This document shows, one piece after another, positions 19,770-32,092 of a DNA stretch of 64,000 nucleotides; the first letter of the stretch is position 1; each line of letters starts with the position of its first letter. This DNA comes from Istiophorus platypterus (lineage: Eukaryota > Chordata > Actinopteri > Istiophoriformes > Istiophoridae), in assembly GCA_016859345.1 (NCBI GenBank), contig CM029116.1, positions 4,414,143 to 4,478,142 of the forward strand, in the 5' to 3' direction. Below the pieces are notes generated by a model. It worked only from the letters and a program-made list of their open reading frames with translations, did no database searches and was not told where the DNA came from. The position numbers and the translations under genes are program-made.

Positions 19770-22700
19770 TTTCTTCCCTTTAACTTTCCATTTCAAGGAC
19801 ATTGCAAGCACGATTTGCTTTTTTGATTTTAGAAAGCATCTCAGGCACAAGGGGGCACACTTTTACCAGTTATTACAGGCCCAAACAGAAGTGCTCACAG
19901 CGCCCTTTCAACATATAGTACAATCACACCATGAATATATGTTCATCTGAGAGCTCTGTCTGCAACGACCGACCACGGCCCAGACCTTTTTCACTTCAAT
20001 CAGCTTATTAGGAGGAGAGAGGGCCAATAAATGTGTTGCTCTGAGGCCAGAATGTTCGTCCAAGGCTCGAAGCTGCAAATGTGTCCGACGAATGAGATTC
20101 GGACTCGACATCTCAGGTGTTCTCTAATTTACTCTAATTTACTCATTAATTCCTCAGTTGTCTTTTTTGTACTTTAAAAGGAAGAATTTAATATTGGATA
20201 TACGATGATGCGCCTTTTTATTATTCAGCTACCTGTTTCGACGTGTTATCCAATGATGTTAAAGTAAAAGAAATGTTTTTTTTTCCCCATTTCCCTGATA
20301 TGCAAAAAGGGAATAAGTCGCATGTTAAGAAACCCCAGATCTTTTTCCTTTTCCAAAACATTTTTTCAATCTGTCTGTCTCTCAGGCCGAGATCAGTAGC
20401 GATGACTTGAGACCTTCAAAGCATCGATTTCAGAGGGGATTGGGGGGGGGGGGGGGTTGGAGGTCAATGCCGGAAGTGTTACTGTTATTACTAAAAACTG
20501 AGCAGTCTTTTTGAAAGACACGAATCCCTTTGATCCAAATTCAATTATCCCGAAGCCCCACATCGAAAAAGGGAGACAGAAGTCGACAGTTTTCCGAAAA
20601 CCGCATTCCTGACTCTTTTTTTTTTTTTCTTTTTTTTTCTGGCCCGGAGCAAACAGGATTCCTGATGAGAATCAATTCATTCATGGCTGCCATTTAGTGC
20701 TAATTGTTGGGAGTCTGTACAGTATGCATGAAGTGGAAGTCATTTGACCGTGGACTTGCCTGCCATCTGCCAGATCCTGCATCTGTCTGATTCCCTCACA
20801 CTGGGGCAGAGATTGAGAGAGGTGGGGCCCGACCTCAGGGGTGGGGGTGGGGGGGTGAAAGGAATGTGAGCTGAATGCTGCAGGATCCGAGCTGTCACAA
20901 CACCATAGACGCAAACACACCATGTCTGGATCGGGGGGGGGGGGCTGTTGTGTGTTTGGTTATTTGAAGTAAGTGACGAGAGCTGTGAACCCCCCCCCCC
21001 AAAAAAAAAAAAACCTGTTATGACAAACCACATGAACATGAAACATTTTCCACGAATCAGTCGTGAACACGCACACAGAACTTAACGGCCTTGGATGCTT
21101 GCTTACAATAACATTAACAGGCCCAACTGTTGAAAGTCAACAAACATTTTTTCTTTGTAAGGTAGATTTATTATGTGCTTCAATAAATGAATAGACAGAG
21201 TGGGGCGGTGGTGGTGGTGTGGGGGGGTTGATCCTGTCAGATGTGAATGAAAAACAGGGCTTCGGATGCAAAACAAGCCGCGCTTTACGAGCTGGTGGGG
21301 AACATCCCGGTCCCGTCCAGATGAACTCATGCCTCACATTGCTGGCTTGTGATGTCATGGCCAACAGAGGGACGGTGCCTTGGGGGGGGCAGTGGGGGCA
21401 CTGACCTATCTGCTCGCTGAGAATGTAAAAGTAGAGGAATGAAATTACCACAGGCTTTGTTTAGATACACTATAAAGTTGATGACTGGCTTCCTGACGCT
21501 TCCATCCCAGTCCTGGAGTGGGTCTATTTCAAAGCTGGCTCAAGCGTGTGTTGTCTCAGAAAATACGGTTCATGGCAGAGGTCAATCCCTCGCCTTATCC
21601 TGACAATTACTCACGATCGGGTTTCGCCGGCGTACACGTAGCGCACGTTTGCTACCCCCCCCCCCCCCCCGACACCCCATGATACCCCATGACAACGCAG
21701 GGTGGAGCGGTCGGCCGCCATCCGATACGACCGAACTCGGGACCCCGCCACGGAACTTTCATGAGGGAGCAGTTAAGTAAACAGTTTGAATTCAAACTTC
21801 AAGTTTGTTGTCCAGACATGATGTCGGCTTGCAAAGTTATGCATGTTGCATCGGGAAGTCAGTGTGTGGACAAATACGTGAGAGCGAGAGAATGAGGAAA
21901 GATAGTTGATGTTTTACACAGGGGAGTTTGTGACTCTGTGTGTGTAGTTGGTGGGGGTCATGGCAACAGTCCCATCATGAAGGGCTGTGCATCTTCACCA
22001 CAAGATGTGGTGGACGATGACATCACCCCACAGTATGTCGTCCAGTGTCTGATGTGGAGCAGCTCTCTCGAAATCCATAAAGTCCCGTTTCTGTCCAACA
22101 AGTTTGGAAAAAAATAAAATAAAGCAGTGTTTTTATTTTCTAACCAGCTTCTAAGACAAGTTGACTTAAGTTGGGTTGAATCAGAAACTTGGCTTGAAAT
22201 GCTGTGACCCGTCCTGCTGGCAGGACTCAATAATGGCTAAAGATGACAGGTTTCCTCTGGTGCAGCAGCCACATTTGTGACAGGTTCTGGCCAGAGCGGG
22301 TTCCAGTGTGACACGATCACAGCAGATCAATGGAGAAAATGTGTTTGTGATGAATCGCCGGCCCGCTGTCAACTTGCTCTCTCGCGTTTCGTGAAAGCGA
22401 GCACGAATATTTCGGTTCGTTCGGTGATTTTTTTATGGGTCTGTCATATCAGAAAGAAGCAGCAAACTCTGAAAACGCACAGAAGATAAGTATTTTTCTG
22501 ACATATGATACATAAAAGTTCACCAGATACTTTACTAACAAATAAGATGCAGATGGGTTTTGTTTTGTTTTTTTAGTGATGGCAATTTAGGTTTTTTATT
22601 TCTTTTGGCAAACGTCTGCTCAACGTTTCAGTCACATAAAACCTATGTAAAACAGAAAATCAACATTTTTTTCTTTCTAAGGACATTGCAAAAGTTTTGG

Positions 22701-23289
22701 GCATGTCACCGATGAAAATATTTCATTCTTCCCTTATTGAATCTGTCCTTTTCTTTTTCTATGATTTGCTAGTTTTGGCAGCCTCTGTCTTAAAAATAGG
22801 AACAAATTGGAGAAAATTGTCACTGTGCCGGCCCCGAAAAGTTGAGAAACTCAAAAAGAAAAAAAAGCAAAAGCCCTCTCTGTGAATCACAAACCACATG
22901 CAGGGCTGCCATTAAAGGACTGGACACAGATAACAGAGGGCCATGCCACTTTTAACCAGAGGCTGTTGGAAACCGAGCGGACAGCTGCACATTGAGACAA
23001 AACATCAAAACACCATCCACAGATGTACGCAATTAGCAACGTGGTAGACATTTGGGGAGCAAAGGTCCGTAAACTCGCAACTTATTATGGCTGATCTAAC
23101 GTGGCTGGAGGGAAGCCTAAACTCAACAACATTAAAGGGGCTTGAGCTGGGCCTGAAACATTCCTCCATCCAGAGTTTCATGTCTGTGAGGGCTTAGCTC
23201 CTCCTAAAATCTCTCTCAGACATGTAGTATCAGTTTTCTGTTCCGATACCGAATATCATGCCGTGTATGTGTGTCTAAATGCACAAACA

Positions 23290-23324
<35 letters not shown>

Positions 23325-24400
23325 CGGCACAAACAGGCGGGGGGGGGGGGGGCATGCTCAACGTGTTTGCACTCATTAGGGAAATGCTAAGCTTCCTGTT
23401 TGTGTAAATGTTTTCTTATTTTGTTTTCAGAGAGCGAGGGGCAGGGGGCAGGATAATCTAGCCTGACCTCTCTTGCCCCCCCCCCTCTGTTTTTCCTGCT
23501 CATCAGGTCAGGGTCGCGGCTCTCCTACATCGACACCGCAGACCCGGAGTAGGGGCCCGCCCGGACCCTTCGCAGGAGCCGCTGGGTAGGGGCTGGTCGG
23601 GAAAGGACGGATTCTCTTCTCCAGGGGTCACGAGGCACGGCCCATTGGTACCAATGGGTAACAGCTGTGGGGCCAGTTTAAACTCAGCAATAATCAACTT
23701 GAAAACCACATGCAAAGACAAAAAAAGAAAACTTTTAACATTCTTTCAGATTGAATTCAGATGAAATCATTCCATGAACTGATGAGACATAGATGCAGAA
23801 TATATATGTATATGTAAAATGAGTCATACTACATTTGAAGGAATTGAACTCACCATGAGTTTTTTGTGATAAAATCTCACAATTCCAGATGTAGCTGTCT
23901 GCGGCATTGAAATATAACATTATAAATCTTTCAGCCCAGTATTTTTCCAAGCGTTTTGGAATGATACCCTTTAAAAAAATCTTGGTATCTGTTGCATCAC
24001 CTGTCTTTTATCTTTCATTTATGTTTTCTCTGCGTTGCCAAAGAGACTGACGGTTTGATTTCTCAGTATTGCTCACTAAGAAATATTTATTTATTTTGGG
24101 GTAAAAATGTTCCGAGGCATCTGGGATCCGATGCCGTGGCTCTCGACTCTCTGGATTCTCTCGCGGAGCCCCTTAACCTTAAACTAGGGTAAAAAGCCAG
24201 GAACGTGGCGAGGTCGCTGTGACAGTTTGCTACGAGAGAGAAGTGGTCAGCTGGTTAGAAGAGGATGTAAACATGCGAACGTATGAGCCAGGTTATCTCA
24301 GCTACTTTGAATAATAATCACTCTTTGCACAGAAAAACTGTCTGCGTGCACATTTACAAGAAGAACTGGAGGTTGAGGATGAACCAGGAGATGTTCTAGC
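19770..24400. other. gene desert, first block: no supported gene
   Basis: No exon-like frame with splice sites was seen on either strand. Contents: G-runs at about 20441-20456, 20935-20943 and 23339-23352, C-runs at about 20990-21000 and 21655-21670, (TG)n at 23291-23318, and a perfect 18-bp palindrome at 23641-23658. A CTCF-like CACAAGGGGGCAC lies at about 19847-19859. The rest is unique-looking AT-rich DNA. Confidence 0.6.
23291..23318. repeat. (TG)n microsatellite
   Basis: About 14 TG units, followed 20 bases later by a G14 run at 23339-23352. Confidence 0.95.
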
Positions 24401-24740
24401 TACAAAACTACAAACAAATGTAATGAACATCATTTACACCTCCACCAGTTTCCACAGCAACGTTCTCAGGGCCTCTTCTCATTCCCTCACCTCGAAGCTC
24501 CAGCTCATCTTTTCGGTTCTCCTTCCACATGAGCCCCCCCCCGACGTGTGAGGCGGCTCTCTGACGAAAGGCTAAACAAACAGGCCGGACCCGGCACAAA
24601 GGGTCCGCCACTCAGGGACGTGCGGCGGCGAAAAACTTTTCTCATTCCATGCCCCCCCCCGACTCTGAAACCCTCACACTCCCACCGGAGCCACACAAAC
24701 ACCACTTCCACACACCCTGAGCCCAGGAGAGGGAAAGATT

Positions 24741-24786
24741 GGAGGAGGAGGAGGAGGAGGAGGAAGAGGAGGAGGAGGAGGGGGGA
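24741..24786. repeat. (GGA)n purine microsatellite
   Basis: About 13 GGA units with one GAA interruption; the pure purine strand is triplex-prone. The Glu-rich or Arg-rich frames across it are artefacts. Confidence 0.93.
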
Positions 24787-24898
24787 GTTCTGATTCCTAT
24801 TCACCGAGTGTCACCGCCTCACAAAGGGGGACTGCATGACACTGCCACTAAATCAGAGTTAATGGACTCCTTTCTCAGTCCCGCGAACATGACAGGGG

Positions 24899-24900
<2 letters not shown>

Positions 24901-24947
<47 letters not shown>
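24901..24947. repeat. (GT)n microsatellite
   Basis: About 23 uninterrupted GT units, one of the longest dinucleotide tracts here and a likely polymorphic marker. Confidence 0.96.
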
Positions 24948-24948
<1 letters not shown>

Positions 24949-25930
24949 ATGAGAGTGAAGGGGTTGTGGGAGAGGGGCAGGCGGGTGGCTGGGGGGCTTG
25001 TGAGGGTGCTTGTTTGCCCCACTGAAGGGGCACATGGGCCAAAGAGCCCCGTGTGATATAGTGAGGGCAGATTGGCGAGAGGGGCTCGTTTTCCAGGCGC
25101 ATTAACAGCTCGCTCAGTGGAAAAGCCTGCGTCTCATTCAGCACTTACTGGCTTCAGCCGGTCCACGACTTGGAGCGCGTAAGGACTTGTTGCTCCCTCC
25201 AAATTGTTAGAGGTTAAAAAAGCAAAAAAAACCCCCAAAAAACCAAACAAACAAAAACGTGGAAGTTTAATCATGTGATTTGTTTGACTGTTCTGTCGCT
25301 ACTCTTTCGACGAAGCTGATTTGTGCGCAAGAAGCAAAGCAAAACACGGCGTCACTCACCGGCCACGTTAAACAGTAAGCGCAACCCAACGCAAACGCGA
25401 TCAATCAAACCCCCGAACTGGAGGTACACTAGGGGGGGAGGTGTCCACCGGGCTTGTGGGGCGATTGTCGATTTGCATTTGAACACTTATTTCACAATGA
25501 GGAGCCAGACCCTCATTTGTGTGTGGGGGGGCAATTTCGGAGCCGTTTGTTTTCTTCCCTACAGGGCAGAGGCCTAATGCGAGCAACGCCCTCCGAGCAC
25601 CCGCAACATCGCGCCCCAGCCCACGCTGAAAGACGAGCGAAGATGGGCATTGGTGTCACTTGGCAGGCATTCATAGCAGCCCCCCCCCCCCCCCCCGCCC
25701 CCCCTTGGCTATGACTTCACACAGGGCAGATGCAGAGAGACAGAGGCGGAGAGACACGGAGACCCCAGGTACCGACCTCATTAGCAGATAAAAGCAACCT
25801 TTCCCCGTGACCCCCGACCCCAGGGGTTGCCATGGAGCCTACAAGTCGAGGCGTAGATGGAGCACGCTGGGATTGCTCCCAGCAGGGTGGAGTGAATATG
25901 GGCTGCTGTGAGAATTATTAAGACCCCACC

Positions 25931-25936
<6 letters not shown>

Positions 25937-25969
<33 letters not shown>

Positions 25970-26161
25970 CCTCTCTCATACACAAATCCATATTCTTCCA
26001 CTTCATGCGCTTCTGAACCCACTTCTTCAAGTTGTGCTGGAGCTCATGTGCTGTTCTCGGCCGCTTCCTGCTTTGTTTCTATTCGGTCGTGTTAATACCA
26101 GTCAAACAGCTAAGCTCATTACCCCCCCCCCCCACACACACACACACACACACACACACAG
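25937..26161. repeat. two C-run plus (CA)n tracts, 25937-25967 and 26133-26161
   Basis: Each tract is a C-run followed by 14-15 CA units. The two copies lie about 170 bp apart and share the same C(n)-(CA)n organisation. The unique sequence between them is not duplicated. Confidence 0.92.
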
Positions 26162-26763
26162 CCCCCGCCCCCAAGTTCACCTTTGATGTGCGAGGAGGAA
26201 AAAGTGTGATAGTTTACATAAGGACGAGATGAAAAGACCCACAACTTTCTGCTTTGGCGAGCCTGATACGTACAGTGTCTGCTTTTGAGCTCTACTGTGT
26301 CCATTCTCTGTGTTGCATTATTGATAAACAGGACTAGTTTACTTTTATATTTGGCTATTTAGTCTTTAAACCAAAGGAGATTTGTGTTGGAGACCCGGAA
26401 CTCTCCAGATGAATCTTCATGAAAAATGATTTTGCTTTTCAGCACTTTCTCCTCCCCTGAAATTATTGCTCTTATTTCATCGCTAAGGCTTGTGAACAAA
26501 TTATAACTTTATCTTAAAACCTGCCGTGCAAATAAAGGTTATTCTTATCAATGTTAATATCATCATCACTATTATTAATAATAAAATAAGCACACACATA
26601 AAACAAGAGGAGGTCTTGGTTTGTGTTGTCACATAAAAACTTAAGGGAGAGAGTGTGTATCAGTATGTTCCAGGGTGTATGTCCATGTATGACTATGCAT
26701 GTGTGTGTGTGTGTGTATGTGGTTGTTTCAGAATGGGGGAGGGGGGTTATATCTTGGTCATGC

Positions 26764-26910
26764 TGACTGAGTTTTATAAGCTGTGGCTAACCCTACTCCC
26801 CACAGCTGACTGAATATTAAATAAACAGAGCCAAGTGGCTGAATTCAGTGGAGTGAGTGCTCGGGCTGGAGAAGCACTACCTCACTAGAGCGGGGGCCTC
26901 TCCCCATGGG
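26764..26910. promoter_or_regulatory. candidate conserved non-coding element
   Basis: A low-repeat block with GTTTTATAAG, CACAGCTG (E-box), TGAATATTAAATAAA and AGTGGCTGAATTC, set between simple repeats. No coding frame runs through it. The call rests on texture and motif density; conservation was not measured. Confidence 0.35.
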
Positions 26911-27109
26911 GCCCCCACATCAGCCTGTCTTATTCTTGGCAGCTGCAGGGAAGAGAGGCAGACTGTGGGGTGGGTGGGTTTATGGGTTGTGTTTGGGGTA
27001 GGGTACAACGGAAGGGGAGGGAAGGAAGGAGGAGTCACCTAAGGAGGATGACGGGGGGGGTAGATGGAAGGGAAGGTTGGACGGAGTGAGGAAAGAGGGA
27101 TGTGGGGGG

Positions 27110-29300
27110 TTCGACTAGCTGCAGAAGAAAACTCGCAAGTATTTCTTGGGGAGGTTGAGGAGGGTCGGTAGAGTCTCGGCCCCCTCGGCTCGGCCCGTGT
27201 GCGTCAGAACCGGGCGGCGTGAGGGTGTCGGTCTGTCAGCCACAAATAAATCACAGCAGCCGTTCACGCACCCGATCCCAGGCCAATCCCCCCCACCGCG
27301 TGGTCGCCGTTTTAAAGCACGTCGGGATGCGCGTGACGCCGGCTCGGGCGTGCGGCAACAAAGCGTGGAAAAAAAGGGCCTGTAGCTGGAAGACGGTTGG
27401 TCGGGAACACGGTGGAAGAGCCACAGGTGTAAAACCGCAGCATCGGCGACGGCTGAATTCCAATTCGTCTGGTTGTCGCGCGCGCCGATTCCCTGATTAC
27501 ACACACCTGGATAAAACAAGGCCCTTGTTCCTGTTACACCTCTGCTTGTTGTAGCCTGATCAAACGTCTGGCGAGAACCCGGAACTCGTCGTGGCCCAAT
27601 CAACCCGACACAGGCGTCAAAACTATGACGAAATGCCTCCGGTACGGATTTGACTTTTGCACTGTGCAGGTCTGTGAATCGAAAAAACGTCATGTGACTC
27701 TATTTTGCTGCTCGTGGTTAGAAATCGCCGGCTCTCTGACGCGTGGAAACATATGTAAACTCAGCTGCGCTGTGAACACACACACACATAACCACATGCA
27801 CTACACACTGCCCCATCTGCAACCCCCTCCCATCAGCGGCTCACATCCTAAAATGGTTCCTGTTTTGTATTTTGTATTATTTTTTTTTTCCGTCTCGCAG
27901 TTAAAAGAAGATCTGTGGCTCAAACCCCAGACTTCCCCTCCACCACCAGCGCTATCCGCACTCACACACACACACACACACTTGTACACGGTCCATCTTT
28001 TGGGAGCCCAGAACTGACCATCAAAGACCATGAGTTCACCCGTTCCAGACAGCGAATAAAAAGCATCTGATATCAAGCTCCTGCCTGATTTATACGGCGC
28101 TCCCACATGAACGCTATCAAGTCGCAGCGAGCATCTGGGGCTGGACATGGGATCCGTTTTCTGGACAGAGCGAGTCCGCAGGGCTCCAGCCTCCCACACC
28201 CTGCTCCGTAAACACAGCTGTCAGTCTCGTGTCTCCCGTCATTGCCAGCTCCTGTGTTTTATTCTCTCCTCTTTCACATAATTTGAGCCGAGGGGCTGAG
28301 CAGGCAGCGAGGCTCCATGTCAGCATCCTCCTCCGTTGTAGGCGGATGTGGGAGAGTTTCCCTCGCTTGCTGACTGAACTGATTGCACAGCAGCAAAGAG
28401 ACGTATTCTGGGATGCTTCCCCGTGCGCAATCCTCGCCAGGAACGTGCAGTGCTGCAAAAAAAAACCCAAAACAAAACAAAAAACAAAAAAACCCACGGG
28501 CCGTCTCTAATGGCACCCGCCAAATACCGAGAGTTCAGCTAATTGAAACCAGTGTCTGTGAGTTGTTTTTTCTTTCCTGATGAATTGTTGTCCTCTTCGT
28601 ATCCCTCCCCGAGCGTCCTCCCACACTGCGCCTCAGACCTCCCACGGAAGGCTGCGAACACGCAGAGCAACTCACATGAGTTCAGCACACAAGCTCAGCA
28701 GGCAGGTAAGGGGCTGTGGTCAGGGAAGTGCCGCCTCATCCTGACCCCGGGGGGGGCAGAGGCAGGGGTGCAGCTCATTGGTTTTCAAAGGGGCGAAGGA
28801 AAAAAAAGGGGGGGCAGAAAGATCGAGGGCGATGGACAAAGAGAGGAAGAGCTCTGTGTGCGCAGCGAAGGAGGAAGGACGAGGGGGAAACGGCGAAGGG
28901 CAGGAGGGGAGAGCCGCCCTTCGCCCTCGGCTCGCCGCCTTCGGCTCTCCGCTCTCCACTCTCCGCTCTCCGCTCTCCCCTCCGGCCTCCCTCTCCCGCA
29001 GCCCCACGCAGGTCGGCATTCCCCAGCGTTCTCCCTGTGTGGTCCGGAGCCTCGGAGTCGTTCCCAAACAATCGGCATTAATCCAGGGAGCGAGGGGCCT
29101 GGAGCGCGGCGCTGCGAGAGACTGCCAAAGCACCCTCGCCCTGGCCCGTACCGATGCACGCCACACTGCACCCGCCGTGCACACACACCAACACGCTCAC
29201 ACGCTAATGGAATCGTGTGGCCTTTAATCAGACTCTCCGGTGTGCATTTTTCTTTTCCTTTTACAATAAGGCAGAGCGGACTTTTGACTTAGCATGAGCG
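27110..29300. other. gene desert, third block: CpG-rich, purine/pyrimidine-skewed
   Basis: GC-rich sequence makes long chance frames on both strands (for example around 27115-27693 minus and 28543-29292 plus), but none has splice support, domain content or consistent codon use. A (CA)n tract lies at 27962-27981. A purine-rich stretch at 28790-28915 is followed by a pyrimidine-rich stretch at 28916-29005. Confidence 0.6.
28943..28981. repeat. (GCTCTCC)n heptamer repeat
   Basis: Five to six tandem copies of a 6-7-bp unit close to GCTCTCC within a pyrimidine-rich tract. Ser/Leu-rich frames across it are repeat translation. Confidence 0.85.
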
Positions 29301-30499
29301 GCATCACCACATCACAGACATCCACAAATTAGCCAGATGTTATCAGGCTCAGGTTTGGCCAGAAGAAGAAAAGGAACGGTGGTTTATTAGTGCCTTGGCA
29401 GAGCTGGTGGTGAGTCTTTTGTAGTGTAGGTTGAAGTCAATTGGTGAGTGATTATAGATGCAAGTCTTTCAAGTCTCTGAATTGTGAGCAATGAAATGCC
29501 CCGACCTTGTTTTTTTTTCCCCAGTCTAGAGTTCAAAGTCTAAAGGTAAGTTCAAGTTCAAGGGAACATCTCGAGTCCCTGGTTGAGGACGAGGGATTAT
29601 TACAGATGTTTTGGTTCATGCTCAATATAATGTGGTTAAAATAATCTGGCCAAAGTAATTTATACAACCTGTCTTACCTTTTAACTGTTTGTGTCTCTTA
29701 CCCCATCTCACTTTATTGTCTCATTTTATTGTCTCATTTTCTCCTAAAGTGGATTAAATTTGTCCTGTGTACGATTCTCAGATCTCAAGCCTATAACTCT
29801 GCTTCCTAAAGATGATTAATAAATGAAATATTATATATGAAATCACTTTATTTTGATCCTATATTTCTTCTTCAGTCAGCACCTCCTTCCTTTGCAGGTG
29901 CACTAACCACTTTCCATTCATGGATTATCTTTTTTTTCTATTCCCACAGCTCTATTTTGGCACTTTGCGTCAGGCCAAGGGTTTTGAGTTTGTTTGTGGA
30001 CTGTTTGTGGACACATTGACCCCCCCCCCCCGAACACGCAGGCCCAGGCATCTGGGATCTGGGATTAGCCAGCGTCGTGTGCTGTGGCCTGGAATGTATA
30101 TTCCTGGCAGTGCTCAGCGTAAATTGCTGTAATCAGCCATTACTCTAATTCAGTCATTTACCTGACTTTACACATTCATCACTTTCATATAATTCTAGGC
30201 ACAGATGATGAATTGGAGTTTTTGTGCCCCCGCACCCCAACCTACCCAACCCTGCTGGAACAGCCCAAAAAACATGTCTCGGCAGGGGACCAAAGCTGGA
30301 CTCCCACCGCAGCCTCTTGCAGCCTCATCGCCAGCTCTGACCAGCCATTAGTCAGTCAGTTCAGACACCCTGACACCACGTCCGGTGCCCCAACCCAACC
30401 CGACCCGACCCCGTCCCACCCCCCCTCGCTCCCCAGTGCACAGGCCAGAAGGTGGGCGGTGGGCGTGCTGCTGGGAGGTTGGCTGGATGGAGCTGTGGA

Positions 30500-30880
30500 G
30501 AGGAACCAGGTCACTAGCTCCCTTACGGCCATTACTGTAATTATAGTTGGCGTTGTTAATTGTTTTTTGTTGGGCCTAATGAGGTGGTGGTGGGAGGTGT
30601 GTATGGGAGGGGGGAGGGGGCTGTGGTGGGGGATTGGTTCAATGCAATTAGAGAGGACGAAAAAAAGGTGGAGGGAGGTGAGGGAGGTGAAGGAGGTTTG
30701 GGTGGGACGGGCAAGGGGGAGCGGGGAAAGCCAGCATGGCGGGGCTGGGCGATGGAGTGCGGGATTGAATTGTCAGTCCGGGTTATGATTAGGAGGCGCA
30801 GATGCGGCCATGTGAGAAATGAATTTCATGCCTGTTGATTCTGCGATTTCTCCTGGAATGTGGGGATTCACTGCGGGGGG
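30500..30880. promoter_or_regulatory. candidate conserved non-coding element
   Basis: ATTACTGTAATTATAG, GTTAATTG and CCTAATGAGG homeodomain-type cores lie close together at 30530-30590. GGTTATGATTAGGA and GAATTTCATGCC follow at 30780-30830. No continuous coding frame with splice sites. Confidence 0.4.
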
Positions 30881-31964
30881 GTGGGGGGGGGGGGCTCCTG
30901 AGACGGAGGACGGACGCAGCCCTATGTGCTCTGACGCACGGAGACGGAGGGAAGACCGAGGAGGAAAAGAGGGTAAACAAGGACTCCTCATCAGGAAGAA
31001 GCTGTGCTTTAATCTCCTCCTTGAATATCCTGTGTATATAAGTGTATGCATATAATTACCATTTTTATTATTACAAGGACATTTAATATCGAATGTCAGT
31101 TTAATATTTATCTTTTCATTGATTTATCTCTAATTCATTTAAGATATGTTAGCAGTTACTGCAGTAAAGCACTTTAAACTATTATCTTTATTATTTATGT
31201 GTGCATTCAAATGCATTAGACACCACGCAGGCGCATATTGCAATGCTTTCCAACTTCGAAGTCAAACGCGCAGATGAGTAGTGTCCTTAAAAAGCTGACC
31301 GGGTTTGACCCCCAGACAAAGCTGTTTTGTGAAAGCCGGACACACATGGGAGGAGAGGTCTGTGCCGGGAGCTCGGGCAATTATGCGACAAATTATTAGG
31401 GAACGTCAAATAAATAATCCCCGGTGTTTGCGCAGGGACGTGTCAGTTTGGATTAAAGGGCCGGGCCCGGAGGAGGAGGCGGGAAGCATCGCGTCTCCGC
31501 TCGACGCTGGAACAACAGAGCCCTATGTGCGCCGCCTCTCTCCCGTCTCCCTACGTGAGCGCATGTTTTCCGTTTCTGTTTGGGGTGTCAGCGCTGGGTG
31601 TCCGGGGCGGTTACGTGCACGGGGACGGGGCCGCCAGGCGCTGTTTACTCTGGCCCCGGCGCTCGCCGTGGATACCAGCCCGTCGGACGACTGCCAACCT
31701 GCCGCCTCACCGGCAAACTTCCACGGCCCGGCGTTGCTCTCCCCCGCCCTGCTCAAATCTCCCGGGACGAGGTCGGACGCGCAACACCGCGAGGGTTTCT
31801 TGGAGCGGACAGGCAGCGGAGGCGCTGGCCAAGCGGCCTCCACGTCATGAGAACACAAACATCAAGGATCAGGTTTATTTGCCCTAGAAGGGGAGCAATT
31901 ATTGTTTCTCAGCATGAAAAGAACACAAAACATTAAAAAAAACAAAAAACCTATCCAAAGGGGA

Positions 31965-32092
31965 CATGGAGTTCATCACGGTTCAGCGAGGGCAATTAAG
32001 ACAGTTACAGTTATTCCTAATTACAGCAAATTTCCCGTTATGGCACAGTGGTGTTGGAATAAATGACGCTTGTAATTATTTGTCCTGACCGG
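31965..32092. promoter_or_regulatory. candidate conserved non-coding element, dense homeodomain cores
   Basis: CAATTAAGA, CCTAATTACAGC, AATAAATGACGC and TTGTAATTATTTG occur within 130 bp of otherwise non-repetitive sequence. This is one of the clearest enhancer-like blocks in the desert. Conservation is inferred from texture only. Confidence 0.42.

Larger units (their letters stand above)
24400..27110. other. gene desert, second block
   Basis: No gene supported. Dominated by the GGA, GT and CA microsatellites and a C16 run near 25681-25696. A non-repetitive candidate regulatory block sits at 26764-26910. G-rich sequence (GGAAGG words) fills 27000-27110. Confidence 0.6.

Noticed and set aside
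27115..27693. 192-codon open frame on the minus strand
   Set aside because: It overlaps other equally long frames on both strands in GC-rich DNA and has no recognisable domain. It is best explained by base composition.
28543..29292. 249-codon open frame on the + strand
   Set aside because: It spans a CpG-rich, purine/pyrimidine-skewed stretch where all frames stay open. It is Arg/Ser/Pro low-complexity with no domain and no matching splice sites.
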